A DNA stretch of 30,352 nucleotides from Parasitella parasitica (Eukaryota > Mucoromycota > Mucoromycetes > Mucorales > Mucoraceae): assembly GCA_025201805.1 (NCBI GenBank), contig MU619304.1, positions 1 to 30,352 on the forward strand, written 5' to 3'. Below the pieces are notes generated by a model. The model saw only the letters and a program-made list of their open reading frames with translations, did not search any database and was not told the DNA's origin. A program made the position numbers and the translations under genes. Position 1 is the stretch's first letter; each line of letters opens with the position of its first letter. Below, one piece after another: positions 20,401 through 30,352 of the stretch.

Positions 20401-21512
20401 TGTACCTCGTCCACAAAGTCGTAAGAGTGCTCTTCGACCCAGTATAGTATCAAATTGAGCACGCGCAACTGGATTTCTGCTACCCTTTTCCAATCATACG
20501 CTTCCACACTCTCGTTTGTGTTTGTCGCCTTGTCGCTGTTGCTTGCATCGCTGCTGTTGGTGGAGAAATAAGTCTCCAGAAGGATGAGCGAGTTTTTTCG
20601 TTTTGGCGAGGATTTGCATTTCGATTTGGCGTCCATGAATCGTTTACGAAGCATATCCAACAAATGGGTTGCCGAGCAGTAGACACGAAAGGTCATGAAG
20701 AACACACTAATGTACTCTTCTTCATCCATGGCAATGCGCGATGGCTGATTTTGTTGCGAGAGACCTTCAGCCAACGATATCATTTGCCACTGGTCTTTTA
20801 GCGATTCTTCGTAAGATGTAACTCCCCGTACAAGTGTTTCCACCAGCTGTTCCAGATAACCGGCTTTTACAGCTACTAATAAAGCATCCTGCTCCTCTTG
20901 ATCTATATTCAGTTTGTTATATAAGTGCCGGCTCTGTACTCTTTTAGCTATAAACCATGCTGTACCTTTTTTTAAAAAGTCAATAGAATAACTTGATTCC
21001 GTCCTTTTCAAACTGCTTGCTTCATCTGCTACAGGCTTTTCTCCTTTAAGGATAGCCGTAGCTTTGAACATCAGTCCGCCCTGCTGCACAGCCAGCAAAA
21101 GTTCGCCGTTGTGTCCATACTGAGCAGCACGGCTCTTGCGATGCGCTTCAATCAATGCTTTGGTAGAGTACGTTTTATGATGTCTATTGGAAATGAGAGA
21201 CCCCAGCCAGGTCCTGTTGTTTTCAGAGTCAAACAGATCGTATCTGCTTGATGCAGAGAGTAATCTATTGCCGTTTGACGAACTGCCAGGAGGAAAACTG
21301 TAAGTACGATGTCGGAAAGCCTTTGGAGTCAAGTCCTTGGCAGAGGACTCTTGCTCCTGTTCCTGTTCCTGTTCCTGTTCTCCTTCTCCTTGAGCTTCGA
21401 CCGCTGCTTTTTTGGCACTGCGATCCTGATCCATAAAGGATCGAAGTGATCTCACACTATTGTTGCTTCCAATTTTTCGAGGGTGGGTTCTTTTTACAAC
21501 CACTGGAAATTG

Positions 21513-21545
<33 letters not shown>

Positions 21546-24500
21546 AGAAGAAGCAGGGGAAGCGTTGCTGTTGTTTGCCGATGTATTGGTGTCAGTAGCA
21601 TTGCCGGATGATTTCTTGGATTCCAAGAGGATGCAGCTGTCCAGAATGGTGGGAAATACCAGAGACGAGGCGGAAGGTGGAGCAACATCAGTCGGGCCGG
21701 TGCTCTGCTGTTGTGATGCTGAGCTTGCCTGCCGTCCATTTAGTTTACGTCTATCAAAAACTTGTCCAAAGACTCGAGGCTCGCAAGCGAGAGAGCATTC
21801 TTGTAGATACTTGTAATCATGGGGCACAGACATCAAGTCAGTAACAGAATGTTCAAAGAAAGACTGCAAAGGACCGACCGTAGAGAAAGAAGCGCTGATT
21901 TCATCTAATGGCGTGTGCTGCTGCTGCTGCTGCTTCCATTGATCCAGGCTTGACGTAATACCCTGGTATATGCACTCACACTCCTCAAAATTAACCACAG
22001 TAGGGCTCAGCAGCTTTTTGGCGTGCTTTCTATATCTTTCCACCGACTGGCGAACAGTACCAAAAAATGGCAGCCCCTTCTCGCTATCGCTGCTGGCCAG
22101 TACCTGTGAGAATTGACATGTCGACGGGTTATCTCCCCAGTTTTCAGCCCAAATTATCTGCGAAAACAAGCCATAGTCGACCAATATGTTGACCCATTCA
22201 GTTTGCACGCACTGCACCAGCTGACGGTCGATAGCTTTCCAGGTCTCGCGAAGACGAACAATACCCACAGAGCAAACGCCCATAGCAACAGCGCACCAGC
22301 CAGTCATGTCGCCCAGTCCCTTCAAAACAGTACCGATGCGTATCCAGTGCTCCAGGAGCTGCGATCGAATCAGGATGGAGTTGTCCGACTCGTCTCGTTG
22401 TGTTTCGACCAGAATTTGATTGCGAATCAGTTTGGTCAAAAAGTGGGGGGCCATGGTTGTAAACAGCAGGGAGTTCAACATTTGTGCTGATAGCTGGGGC
22501 CGAGGTAGGTACGAAATTGGGTTCAGCAGGTCCTTTTGAAACTGCTTGTGCTTGTGGAGATGAAAGATGTAGATTTGCTGGGCAAAGCTGGTTGGGTCAA
22601 TCAAGAGAAATACAAAGGGTGTAAGTCCTGTCAGCAGAAGGTTCGACAGATTGATGGAGCTCCGGCGTTTACCATCCGCCTGATAGGCTGTGATATTTTC
22701 TACTTGGTCTTGGTCTTGGTCGTGGTTGTCGTCGTCATCGTCCTCTTCTTCGTTTGGATTCTGTACCGAGGAGATCGTCACTATAAAATTAGCATGTTAA
22801 TATTTACTGTTACACTGGGAACATATCCTCAACATGTAAAAAAATAAAAAATAAACATTCAACACTTACCAATGGTCTGTTCACATGTTTTCTGTGCATT
22901 TTGGGAAACAGTTTTGAGGACCAGCTCCTTGACATCAGCGGCATTGGCGTTCTCGGTATGGTTGTCTAGTATGTCCACCATCCCCGTAGCCACCTCCCCC
23001 ATGATATCCAACGCAAAGTGGTTGCACCAGAACGTGAATATGTCCAATACACGACCCCCGAAAGCCTTATTGGCAGTCAAGCAAGCTTTGATCTCGGACA
23101 AGACACGCGCGCCCGTTGTGAATGTTGAATAGGTCAGCAGAAACACTTGCATGTAGTGCTGATTGCTGCCAGTGCTGTGCAGTAGCTCATGGACCAATGC
23201 ATTGATAGTGCCGCCTTGAATATGGTCATGGTTTTGCTGTTGTCCATCGGACCGATCATCCCGGAAAATGATGTCTGGGTGTATCCTTTGTGTAGCGTCG
23301 TACATCCTGCTGCCATTACTGTTATCCTCCCAACCATCCTCGTCTCTGTAAAGACTACCTTCAGACCTGCTGCTGGATAAATCTTCTCTGTCGTAGTCGT
23401 CTGTGTTGTTTGCTGTCAGGCTTTGGAACTTGCTGATCCACGCCTGGCCCACCTCGCGGTGCTGCGTCGAGTAGACTCCCAAAATCGATGGCCGGTTCAG
23501 GTTCTGTATGTTGAACAGGAGAAGTCCGTTGGAATGCGAATGGTTGTAAAAAGAATCAGATTGCATCGAGTAAAAGGAAGACGGTAGAGTGGGCGTGATG
23601 GTCGAAATCATATTTTCCGCCTTCAGTTTGCTCAAGGATATCTTTGTGTCGATTTTCCACAGCGTAGAGCTTTGGTCTGGATGGGCGCATATGTATAGAC
23701 TGTCGTTCATGATGATGAGGTGGACGAGCTGCTTCTGTTGCATCGTCACTTGATTCAGCTCCATAAAGACGGCACCTATCGCAGTGGATGGTTGGTAGTG
23801 CTGTGCGGGGAAAAACACTTGCTGTGCTTCTCGGTCGAAATCGCTACGAGCCAGCACAGTCCAAGTGTTTGTGTGGGAGGCAGTGTTGGTGGTTGTGATG
23901 CTGGAAATGCTGCTGTTGGAGAGCGAAAACGACGACTGCTGGCTAGCGAGACTATGGTTGCTCTGCAGTTGCTTCAGCGGATGAGTGGGTGATGGAAACA
24001 GGGACCGAAGAGGCGATTCTGTCGTTAACTTGTACAGATACAGCTTGTGTCCTCGCAATACAACTCGATACAGCTTCCATCCACGGTCGAGCTTTGTCTG
24101 TTTGTGGAACGGCTTGAAATCTGTCTTTTTGAACAAGTACCCCTCCTTGATGATGATCATGCTCGTCCGCTTTTCCGTCGTGTTTGCCTTTCTCTCGCTG
24201 CCATGGCCCATGCTCGATGTTGTGGTTGAATTTCTGCGACGCACGACAACGGGCGCTGACGACGCGTTGAGTGGGGAATCGGTAGTAGTTGCAGTTACGG
24301 TGTTATTGTTATTGTTATTGTTGTGGTTGATGTTGATTGGTTTGGTGGCGGATATAGCTAGTGGCATCTCAGTTGTTTGTGCCAACAATGAATCTATCCC
24401 CATCATCGACATGGGCCTCGTTGTTCGACTCAGCATTCTCTTAGTGGTGCTCGCAGGCGACGAGGTGTTTGACGAGGATGTGTTGAACTCGGAGCTGGCA

Positions 24501-24844
24501 GAATGCTCGTCAAATGAACAAGCTAGCTGCTTTTCCGCAAGATGGGCGGTGGTGGCCAGGTTGTCGATGGACCATGAGTTTGTGTTTATTGCAGAATGAG
24601 TCGACGATGTGGAATGACGAGGACTAGTGTTTGTCGCAGCTTGAGTGGTAGTGGTGGTGGTGGTAGTGGTGGTAGCGGCGGTGGTAGTGGTGGCAGCAGT
24701 AGTTGGCTGTTGCTGGGGTAACGAGGGCTGGTTATGAGTGAAAAATCTATTCTTTAGAAATGAAAATGCGCTACGATGGTTTTCATCCTCTGCTGAGCTA
24801 CGTGGCGATGTAGGGCTTCCTTTGGTTTTCTTTGATTTCATCAT
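17437..24844 (-). CDS. BEM2: Bem2-like regulator: PH, two RasGEF_N/RasGEF units, PH and C-terminal RhoGAP
   Basis: Bem2-type proteins accelerate GTP hydrolysis on Rho GTPases in bud or hyphal polarity and wall integrity. Exons 22870-24844, 17924-22780, 17759-17864 and 17437-17686 (introns 89, 59, 72 bp) give 2395 residues. Residues 1-225 are low-complexity (poly-Thr, poly-Asn). A PH-like region starts near 231 (KEGYLFKKTDFKPF) and ends near 480. RasGEF_N begins near 570 (GGTINALVHELL, VFLLTYSTF) and a RasGEF-like domain spans about 705-960 (IDPTSFAQQIYI). Low-complexity polyQ (about 1075) and Glu-Gln repeats (about 1131) follow. A second RasGEF_N (EEYISVFFMTFRVYCS, about 1340) and a second RasGEF-like domain (SWVINDIAAF, IEKFIQIV, about 1700-1780) come next, then a C-terminal PH (about 2030-2130) and RhoGAP (about 2175-2375) with the arginine finger in VGIYRVAG and the block NLAIVFGPTLL. 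The ATG at 24844 is the first in frame. Exact orthology is inferred from domain order. Confidence 0.9.
21354..21380. repeat. Hexamer repeat (TCCTGT) coding for Glu-Gln
   Basis: Tandem TCCTGT copies on the plus strand encode (EQ)n in the Bem2-like protein on the minus strand. In-register hexamers leave the frame intact when copy number varies. Confidence 0.85.
21514..21545. repeat. CTG/CAG microsatellite coding for polyglutamine
   Basis: About ten trinucleotide units (CTG on plus, CAG on minus) encode a polyQ tract inside the low-complexity linker of the Bem2-like protein. Confidence 0.9.
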
Positions 24845-25160
24845 CGCCAAATGACGATGGTATTGTATTGCAATGGTATATAAAGAAGAAGAAGAAAGAG
24901 CGTCCAAAAAAAAAAAAAAAGTTTCAGTTGAGAGACTTAACAACAGCGTTGTTGTCTGATTTTCTCCTAATCAGAATCTTACAATGTTCTCCCTCCCTAA
25001 GTTGCTATAAACAAATTCTATCAATCATGTTATATAAAAAGGGTTCTTTTTTTTATTGTTTTATTTTATTTTTATTACTATTATTTCCTTTTCTTTTTCA
25101 AGGAAAAAAGCATTTGAAAAACCAATAATTGGAAGAAAAAAATTACATATAAACATGGCA
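24845..25160. promoter_or_regulatory. Intergenic, promoter of the Bem2-like gene and 3' end of the PRPP synthetase gene
   Basis: 316 bp with an A15 tract (about 24906-24920) some 60-75 bp upstream of the Bem2-like start codon and a T-rich tract near 25048-25085. A TATA-like ctttatataccattg (minus) lies at about 24870-24884, close to the start codon. No defined factor site. Confidence 0.35.
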
Positions 25161-26938
25161 CTACTCTGCATGATTGAAGAGATAGCTTACACTCTCGCCA
25201 TTATGCTATAGGAATCAAAAAGAAAACCAGTTAGTTTAGATTGATGCAGGGAGCTGTACCCGTGAGGGGTATATATATATATATATAAACCAAACTTACA
25301 GTTCTTCTTATGGCTTCTGCGAGCGTATTGGAAATATCAATCACAATCAGCTTGGATGATTGCTCCATCTTTTCCTTGGGAATAGGGAAGGTATTGGTAA
25401 CAACCAACTATGACTCAAAAGGTTAACCATCCGCCATATCTATCATGTATGTACTGTGTCTCTTCTCTCCCTCTTGCCTCAATTAAACAGCACTTGCTCA
25501 GGAGAAGAGAGCGTAAAGAGACACATTTTAATATTACCTTGTGTACGCTATCACAGGCTTCAATCTTTTTAATAGCATTTCCACTCAAAACACCATGGGT
25601 AGCAATAATGTAAACCTTGTCAGCATCGCATTTCTTGACTAAATGATCAGCAGCATCCAAAAAGGTACCAACATTGTCAATAATATCATCCTATGAAAAC
25701 GGAATGTTGAACAAACGGTTTCTCTTTTCATATATATATATATACTTACAGTCAAGAAGGCCACCTTGCCCTTCACATCACCAACCAAGGTAATTGTGCT
25801 TTCGCCATCTTTGTCAGCAACAACTGTGACAGCAGCATTGACAACGTCGCCATTAACACCAGCATCGTTCAACGAAGACATGGATGCAGTCAAGTCCTCA
25901 ATATCGTCATTAGCAGCAGCTTCCTCTTCTTCTTCATATACACGAACGCTAGCTTCTCCTTCGCCAGACTTGGGCATGCCACTGTAAGGGCGGTTTTGGC
26001 CTTGAGGGCCCATACGAGAACGATCCTTGTGAATTAAAGCAAAATCGAGGCGGAGAGCGTCTGCCAAAGAGGTGACTCTAAACAGATTCTTGGATATTAG
26101 GTCCCTCCCCCCCCCATGTGGATATTATATTTGTGTCACGAACCTTTTAGCGCCACCAGCATTCTTTGATACAATGACACCGTTTTGCCAATTAGGTACA
26201 GTTTGAGTGATCCAGCGAGCAATGACAGGTTCAGCATACAAATTATCGACTGGGCGTTGGAAGAAGCCTTGCATTTGTGAAGCGTGAAGATCCATGGTCT
26301 ATTAATTTTTCCGGTTATTTTTCTATAAGGAACAACTAGCATGTGCGTGTGTGTGTGTATATATATGGGGGGGGGAGGGGGAGGTGGGGAAGAGTAGGAT
26401 ACTTGCAATGATGTGATCTACACCGGCTACAGCCAACATGTTTGCAACAACTATGATGAAACGACAAGCATGAATATTTGTAATGTATACGAGTTTCGCA
26501 TTTCAAAGTATGGCAACTCTAAAACCACTTACGTTTAGCAGTAATGCTAGTTCTTCCCTTACGCTTGCTTTGCTTACAATAGGGAAAGTAGGGCAGAACA
26601 GCAGTGATACGCTTGCCGGAACCAATACGAGCAGCTTGAATCATGATGCAAAGCTCAATGATGTTATCGTTCATGTTGTTGGAGCCAGATTGGATGATGA
26701 AAATATCTTCGTTACGGACGGAAACACCTGCGATACATACAGCATGGCACTGATTAGTCCTTCTGGGGGGGGGAGGGGGTTCATTTCTAGTGTACAAAAA
26801 CTTACGGATTTCGACATTTGTTTCCTTGTTGCTGAACTTTTTCAGTGTGCAGTCGGAAAGAGGTGTTCCAAGACGTTTGGAGACAAGAGCTGCAAGCTCA
26901 GGATGAGAAGAACCGGCCAAAATCTTGGTATTGCGCAT
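25161..26938 (-). CDS. PRS1: Ribose-phosphate pyrophosphokinase (PRPP synthetase), Prs1-type with insertion, eight exons
   Basis: Makes PRPP from ribose-5-phosphate and ATP for nucleotide, His and Trp synthesis; cytosolic. Exons: 26806-26938, 26533-26727, 26407-26450, 26144-26298, 25750-26077, 25538-25690, 25300-25407, 25161-25205; all phases agree and give 386 residues. Motifs: [15 protein letters not shown] (4-), [28 protein letters not shown], the signature [13 protein letters not shown] (125-137), [25 protein letters not shown] and the C-terminal [10 protein letters not shown]. An extra segment of about 75 residues (acidic, [11 protein letters not shown]) lies between FALIHKDR and LVGDV, where Prs1-type subunits carry a non-homologous region. 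Two active-site deviations: the usual Asp of the PDAGGAKR loop is Asn, and the PRPP loop reads DDIIDNVGT instead of DDxxDTxGT. The symbol is tentative because fungi have several Prs paralogues. Intron 3 has a GC donor. Confidence 0.93.
26367..26389. repeat. G-rich tract in PRPP synthetase intron 3
   Basis: Plus strand G9-A-G5-A-GG-T-GGGG; C-rich in the transcript. It follows a short GT/TA microsatellite (26345-26366). Potential G-quadruplex on the plus strand. Confidence 0.9.
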
Positions 26939-28664
26939 TATGCTGTATATGTATGTCGACTCTCAAACGAATGTGTTGGTGTGAAAAGAAAGTGATCAAA
27001 ACAGTGCTTTTTTTTTTCTTCTTTGAATATGTTTGTTTTCTGATGGACAGTCACCGAAAGTGTCATACCATGAAAATTTTTTGGTGCTGGCATGTGTGCC
27101 AATGTAAGGTTAAACAGATTGCTTTTGTAGTTGATCAAATGCCTTAAGAAAGAGATGTTCTCTCTTGTTCCCCGAGACATTTTCTTCTCAGGCTATTCAA
27201 GTGGCAAATCGAAGCTTATGTTTCTATGTGTAGGTTTATAAGTTCTATCCAATAAATTGTACACTTGGAAAGTGGAACCCGCTTAATCACACATGTAATA
27301 ATGATAATAATGATAAACATTCATCTATTGACATCCCAATTGAGCAATATACAATAAATGATGACTTTCCACGATGGTAGCTGCCCAGTTTATACAAAAA
27401 CAAAGGCATTATGGAACACTTTATAGCAGACAATGCTGTTTCAGTGTGCTCAATTGTTACCGGTTATTCACATTGGACCTGCTATTCAATCACAATGTTT
27501 TTCATGCAAAAAGTGGCCATCTTTCAGCCCCAATATCTCGCTATATCTTTCATGCCCTCGTTTCAAAATAATTGCACCGCAATGCCCCGATATGACACTG
27601 TAACAACCAGGTATAACTGTGTTGAAATATTTCACGTTCAAGTGGATATTTTCACCTATTCAGGCAAGATTAATCTGAAATTTCAGATTTTTTATTTTTA
27701 TTTTTTATTGCTCGCCTTGTGACTCAACCTAGTCCTTATAGACCCTCATGAAAAATTGGTTTTTTACAACGATCCTATTTTTCATCCCAAAAACGGCTTT
27801 AAAAGTGCTTATATTACCAGTACAAAAATTGATATAAGCGATTTAAACTACTGTACGTTTTTAAAAAGTAAAGTCAAGTATAAAAGTAGCTAGTTTGAAG
27901 CAAAAAATCATTTTTTCAGTCAACAATTCTAGTATACTATTCTTATAATGCAATCTTTTCAATTTTTATATCAAGTTGTAGGGCACAAAAAACTACATAT
28001 GTTTGCATTTTTTGCTTTCTTTTCAGTCCCTTATTTGACGAAGGCTTTCCAAATAATAAAAAAAAAGTGTCAAATATTGTAAAAATTGACAAACAGCGAC
28101 CAAAAAAATAAATATTCATCTTTCGCCTACAAAGCGGGGTAAAAGCTCAACATTGAGATTATTTTAAATAACTTCATCTTTAAGGATGTTGTATACAGCC
28201 ATATCCTTATATTTCACATGAGTTATTGCGAATATAAATTTGAAAATTTGATACTATACTTCAGTGAATTTCCAAATTGAATATAGTAACAATTTAATTG
28301 TAGTTTTTAGTTGGGGGGAGGGGGAAAAAACGGTTTAACCTTTTCCACAACCAAGGATTTCATAATAGAAACATTGGACGATTAATTCCTCCTTTGTAGG
28401 GCCTGTATTTTATAATTTTACAATAAACACATGGCTCATGAACTCTTTAAAAAGTCCAAAACAACTTTTATAGTACCACATTAGTCGCCTATACGCTTAT
28501 ACCATAATTGACATTTTGCAATTTTGCAATCGAGCCCCTGAAATCCCGCCTTGACCTTTTTGTTACATAGTTTAAATTTAGGGTTCACAGCCCCCACCCC
28601 CACCTTTTTTTTTCTTCTTCTCATCTTTACACATATACCACTTTATACAGCAAACAATTTACAA
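26939..28664. other. Divergent intergenic region between PRPP synthetase and lipid kinase
   Basis: About 1.7 kb. Contains a minus-strand leader frame of 80 codons (27180 to 26938) that ends in TAATG on the synthetase start codon, an 18-bp palindrome at 27672-27689, a G6-A-G5 tract at 28313-28324 and a C-rich then T-rich tract (28589-28630) just upstream of the kinase start. Open frames at 27374-27722 have no domain. No further gene supported. Confidence 0.45.
27672..27689. repeat. Perfect 18-bp palindrome
   Basis: AATCTGAAATTTCAGATT reads the same on both strands. It is located in the divergent intergenic region. Confidence 0.9.
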
Positions 28665-30152
28665 ATGCCCACGTCAATTAGTGCCAAAAATCAAGAGCAG
28701 AAACCAACGCGTCTCACAATAGGTAAACATAAGCTCGTTATCGAGTTGCTCAACAATGACAACTCCACGCAAGCAGATAAGACAGAAACCATTGATTTTC
28801 AATACATTTATGGTGCTGATCAGCATGGGAGCAGTAGCCTGGAGATACATACCGCCATTATGCAAGATCTCACAACCGAGAAAACGAGCGGAAACGAAAC
28901 GCAGACCCTGACCAACATTCGCCCCAAGGATGCAAAATGGCTTGTAAAGACGCTGCGTTATCAAATTGACACGGAGCATGCTGCGGCAGCAACCGAACTG
29001 TCGTCCTTGTCAGAGTTTGCAAAACAACTCAAAGATCAAGTGGCACCTCACCACTTGTCTTTGCCCGATACCGAGGTTATTGTCATATTAAACCCAACCT
29101 CTGGTGCTCGGCTGGCAGAAATGCAATGGAAATCAATTGTGAAACCAATGCTGATCACAGCAGGATTTACTGAGCCCAATTTGACAAAAATCACAACTGA
29201 AAGAGACGGCAAAACTCGAGCCTTAGCAGAGGCATTGGGCCAGCGTATCTTGGCAACGTCGGACGGCAAGCCGGCTCCAATTATTCTCAGTATGGGTGGT
29301 GATGGGACTTTGCATGAGGTCGTCAATGGTTTGTCTGATGCTGCCACAGCCAAAGAAGAAGCTAGGCAGGGCCAGTTTCGCTTGGCGATTGTCCCAGCTG
29401 GATCAGGAAATGCATTTGCGCTGGGTATTGGCATTGAAAGCGTCGAGCAAGCTACCCTCAAGATTATCAAAGGCCTGGAGGAGAAGCCGTTTTACTTTAT
29501 GGACGTCAAATTTGGCCACAGTCAATACAATGGCGACAATTGGCAAGATCACATTGATTACGACGCCACCAAGAAACCTGTCCGCCTGCTGGTGGTCATG
29601 AGCTGGGGATTCCATGCTCAAATCGTGTCCAAATCGAGATATCTTCGATATTTCATGGGAAACAAACGCTTCTCGCTGGTTGCCATGTTTTTGCTGAAGT
29701 TTTTGCAGCAATATGAAGGTGAGCTTGTTTTGAAAGATGCAAAGAAATACGACCATGCAAAACAAGAGTTTGACCAGCAGACCTCGACGACGACTACTTT
29801 AAAGGATGACAAGTTTACTTATTTTATCGTCAGTAAGCAGCACTCTTTAGAAAAAGGTTTCAGGATTGCACCTTTTGCGTCGCCCCTTTCAAATGATATG
29901 GATGTTGTGATTCTGAGAGATGCTGACGCAGATTCATTGACCAAGGCTAGCATCGCTGCTTTCCAAGGCGGTGGGCATGTGAAGTCAGAAAACGTTGAAT
30001 ACTTTAAAGCATCAGAGTTATTTTTGCGTGTCAGAGACAAGGCTGAGCTTTGTTTGGATGGCGAAATCCATGATTTGCCATCCAAAGGCATCATTCACTT
30101 GAAGGTTGAGACATCATCAACCAAGAATTCTTCATTTACCATTTTTATCTAA
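28665..30152 (+). CDS. Sphingosine/diacylglycerol-kinase family lipid kinase (sphingoid long-chain-base kinase type)
   Basis: Such enzymes phosphorylate sphingoid bases or diacylglycerol at membranes using ATP. A single exon encodes 495 residues from the first in-frame ATG at 28665; the frame upstream is open but contains only non-ATG starts and pyrimidine-rich leader sequence. Residues 1-130 form an N-terminal region without a named domain. The catalytic core starts with VIVILNPTSGAR (about 137), the glycine-rich nucleotide motif SMGGDGTLHEVVNGL (about 208-222) and PAGSGNAFALG (about 244-254). It continues with LVVMSWGFHAQIVSKSRYLR, RFSLVAMFLLKFLQQYEG and the C-terminal DGE motif LCLDGEIHD (about 465), which together are the hallmarks of the DAGK_cat/LCB5-type fold. 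The SWG and RYLRYFMG features favour the sphingoid-base kinase branch over plain diacylglycerol kinase. It is divergent from the PRPP synthetase gene. Confidence 0.92.
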   Translation: MPTSISAKNQEQKPTRLTIGKHKLVIELLNNDNSTQADKTETIDFQYIYGADQHGSSSLEIHTAIMQDLTTEKTSGNETQTLTNIRPKDAKWLVKTLRYQIDTEHAAAATELSSLSEFAKQLKDQVAPHHLSLPDTEVIVILNPTSGARLAEMQWKSIVKPMLITAGFTEPNLTKITTERDGKTRALAEALGQRILATSDGKPAPIILSMGGDGTLHEVVNGLSDAATAKEEARQGQFRLAIVPAGSGNAFALGIGIESVEQATLKIIKGLEEKPFYFMDVKFGHSQYNGDNWQDHIDYDATKKPVRLLVVMSWGFHAQIVSKSRYLRYFMGNKRFSLVAMFLLKFLQQYEGELVLKDAKKYDHAKQEFDQQTSTTTTLKDDKFTYFIVSKQHSLEKGFRIAPFASPLSNDMDVVILRDADADSLTKASIAAFQGGGHVKSENVEYFKASELFLRVRDKAELCLDGEIHDLPSKGIIHLKVETSSTKNSSFTIFI

Positions 30153-30352
30153 ATTTTCATGTAAATCCAACATCACATTTTTCAATAATAACAATAACAA
30201 TAATAATAATAAAAATAAAAAAAAGGCAATTGCAGCCAATGCGCACATCCTTTCAATTCAATTCAGTGCAAAAATCCATTGAAACAGCCAAACACGTATA
30301 TTTCTTTTCCACTTTTTTTTTTTCTTTGCATTAATTCTATAACATGTAAAAA
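30153..30352. other. 3' flank of the lipid kinase gene
   Basis: AT-rich, with an AAT/AAC-repeat run (30184-30224) that probably belongs to the 3' UTR. No other feature. Confidence 0.5.

Noticed and set aside
27374-27722. Two overlapping plus-strand frames in the PRPP synthetase/kinase intergenic region
   Set aside because: No recognisable motif, hydrophobic tail derived from T-rich sequence; probably noise.
1-30352. CRISPR array, bacterial operon or phage features
   Set aside because: Gene structure with spliceosomal introns is eukaryotic; no spaced direct repeats were seen.

Overview
This is a eukaryotic window, AT-rich, with multi-exon genes carrying short GT-AG introns (52-130 bp) and frequent poly(A/T) tracts. 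The proteins are typically fungal: a Pex3 peroxin, an Anp1/Mnn9-family Golgi mannosyltransferase, an ATF/CREB bZIP factor, a Fun19-type SWIRM protein, a Bem2-like RasGEF/RhoGAP, a Prs1-type PRPP synthetase and a sphingoid-base/DAG-type lipid kinase. Short introns, Mutator-like transposase debris and the look of the lineage-restricted protein at 9.6-14.3 kb suggest an early-diverging fungus, probably Mucoromycota/Mucorales. That assignment is inference from memory of such proteins.

Layout: 1-1498 has no convincing gene, but the first 364 bases resemble the 3' part of an LTR. A small secreted protein (1499-1964, minus) and PEX3 (2073-3795, minus, five exons) are followed by a divergent three-exon orphan gene (4086-4678, plus). 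A GT62-type glycosyltransferase (4990-6244, minus) and a bZIP factor (6439-7328, minus) come next. From 7.3 to 9.6 kb I see no supported gene.

The accessory block is 9.6-14.4 kb. It holds an open reading frame of 199 codons, a short coding-looking stretch, a decayed Mutator-like (MULE) transposase with at least six lesions, and a 1.1 kb open frame with no usable start codon. The flanking frames look like the N- and C-terminal parts of one large lineage-specific protein split by the MULE. This is the most unusual part of the window.

From 15.4 kb to the end the sequence is ordinary core genome: SWIRM protein (15466-16534, minus), a 2395-residue Bem2-like regulator (17437-24844, minus, four exons), PRPP synthetase (25161-26938, minus, eight exons, one GC-AG intron, complementary G/C tracts in three introns), and a lipid kinase (28665-30152, plus, single exon) divergent from it across about 1.7 kb.

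The core genes do not form a pathway cluster; they are independent housekeeping or signalling genes. Exon boundaries were placed by reading splice sites and checking that phases add up. There is no transcript evidence, and homology statements come from recognising family motifs, not from searches.
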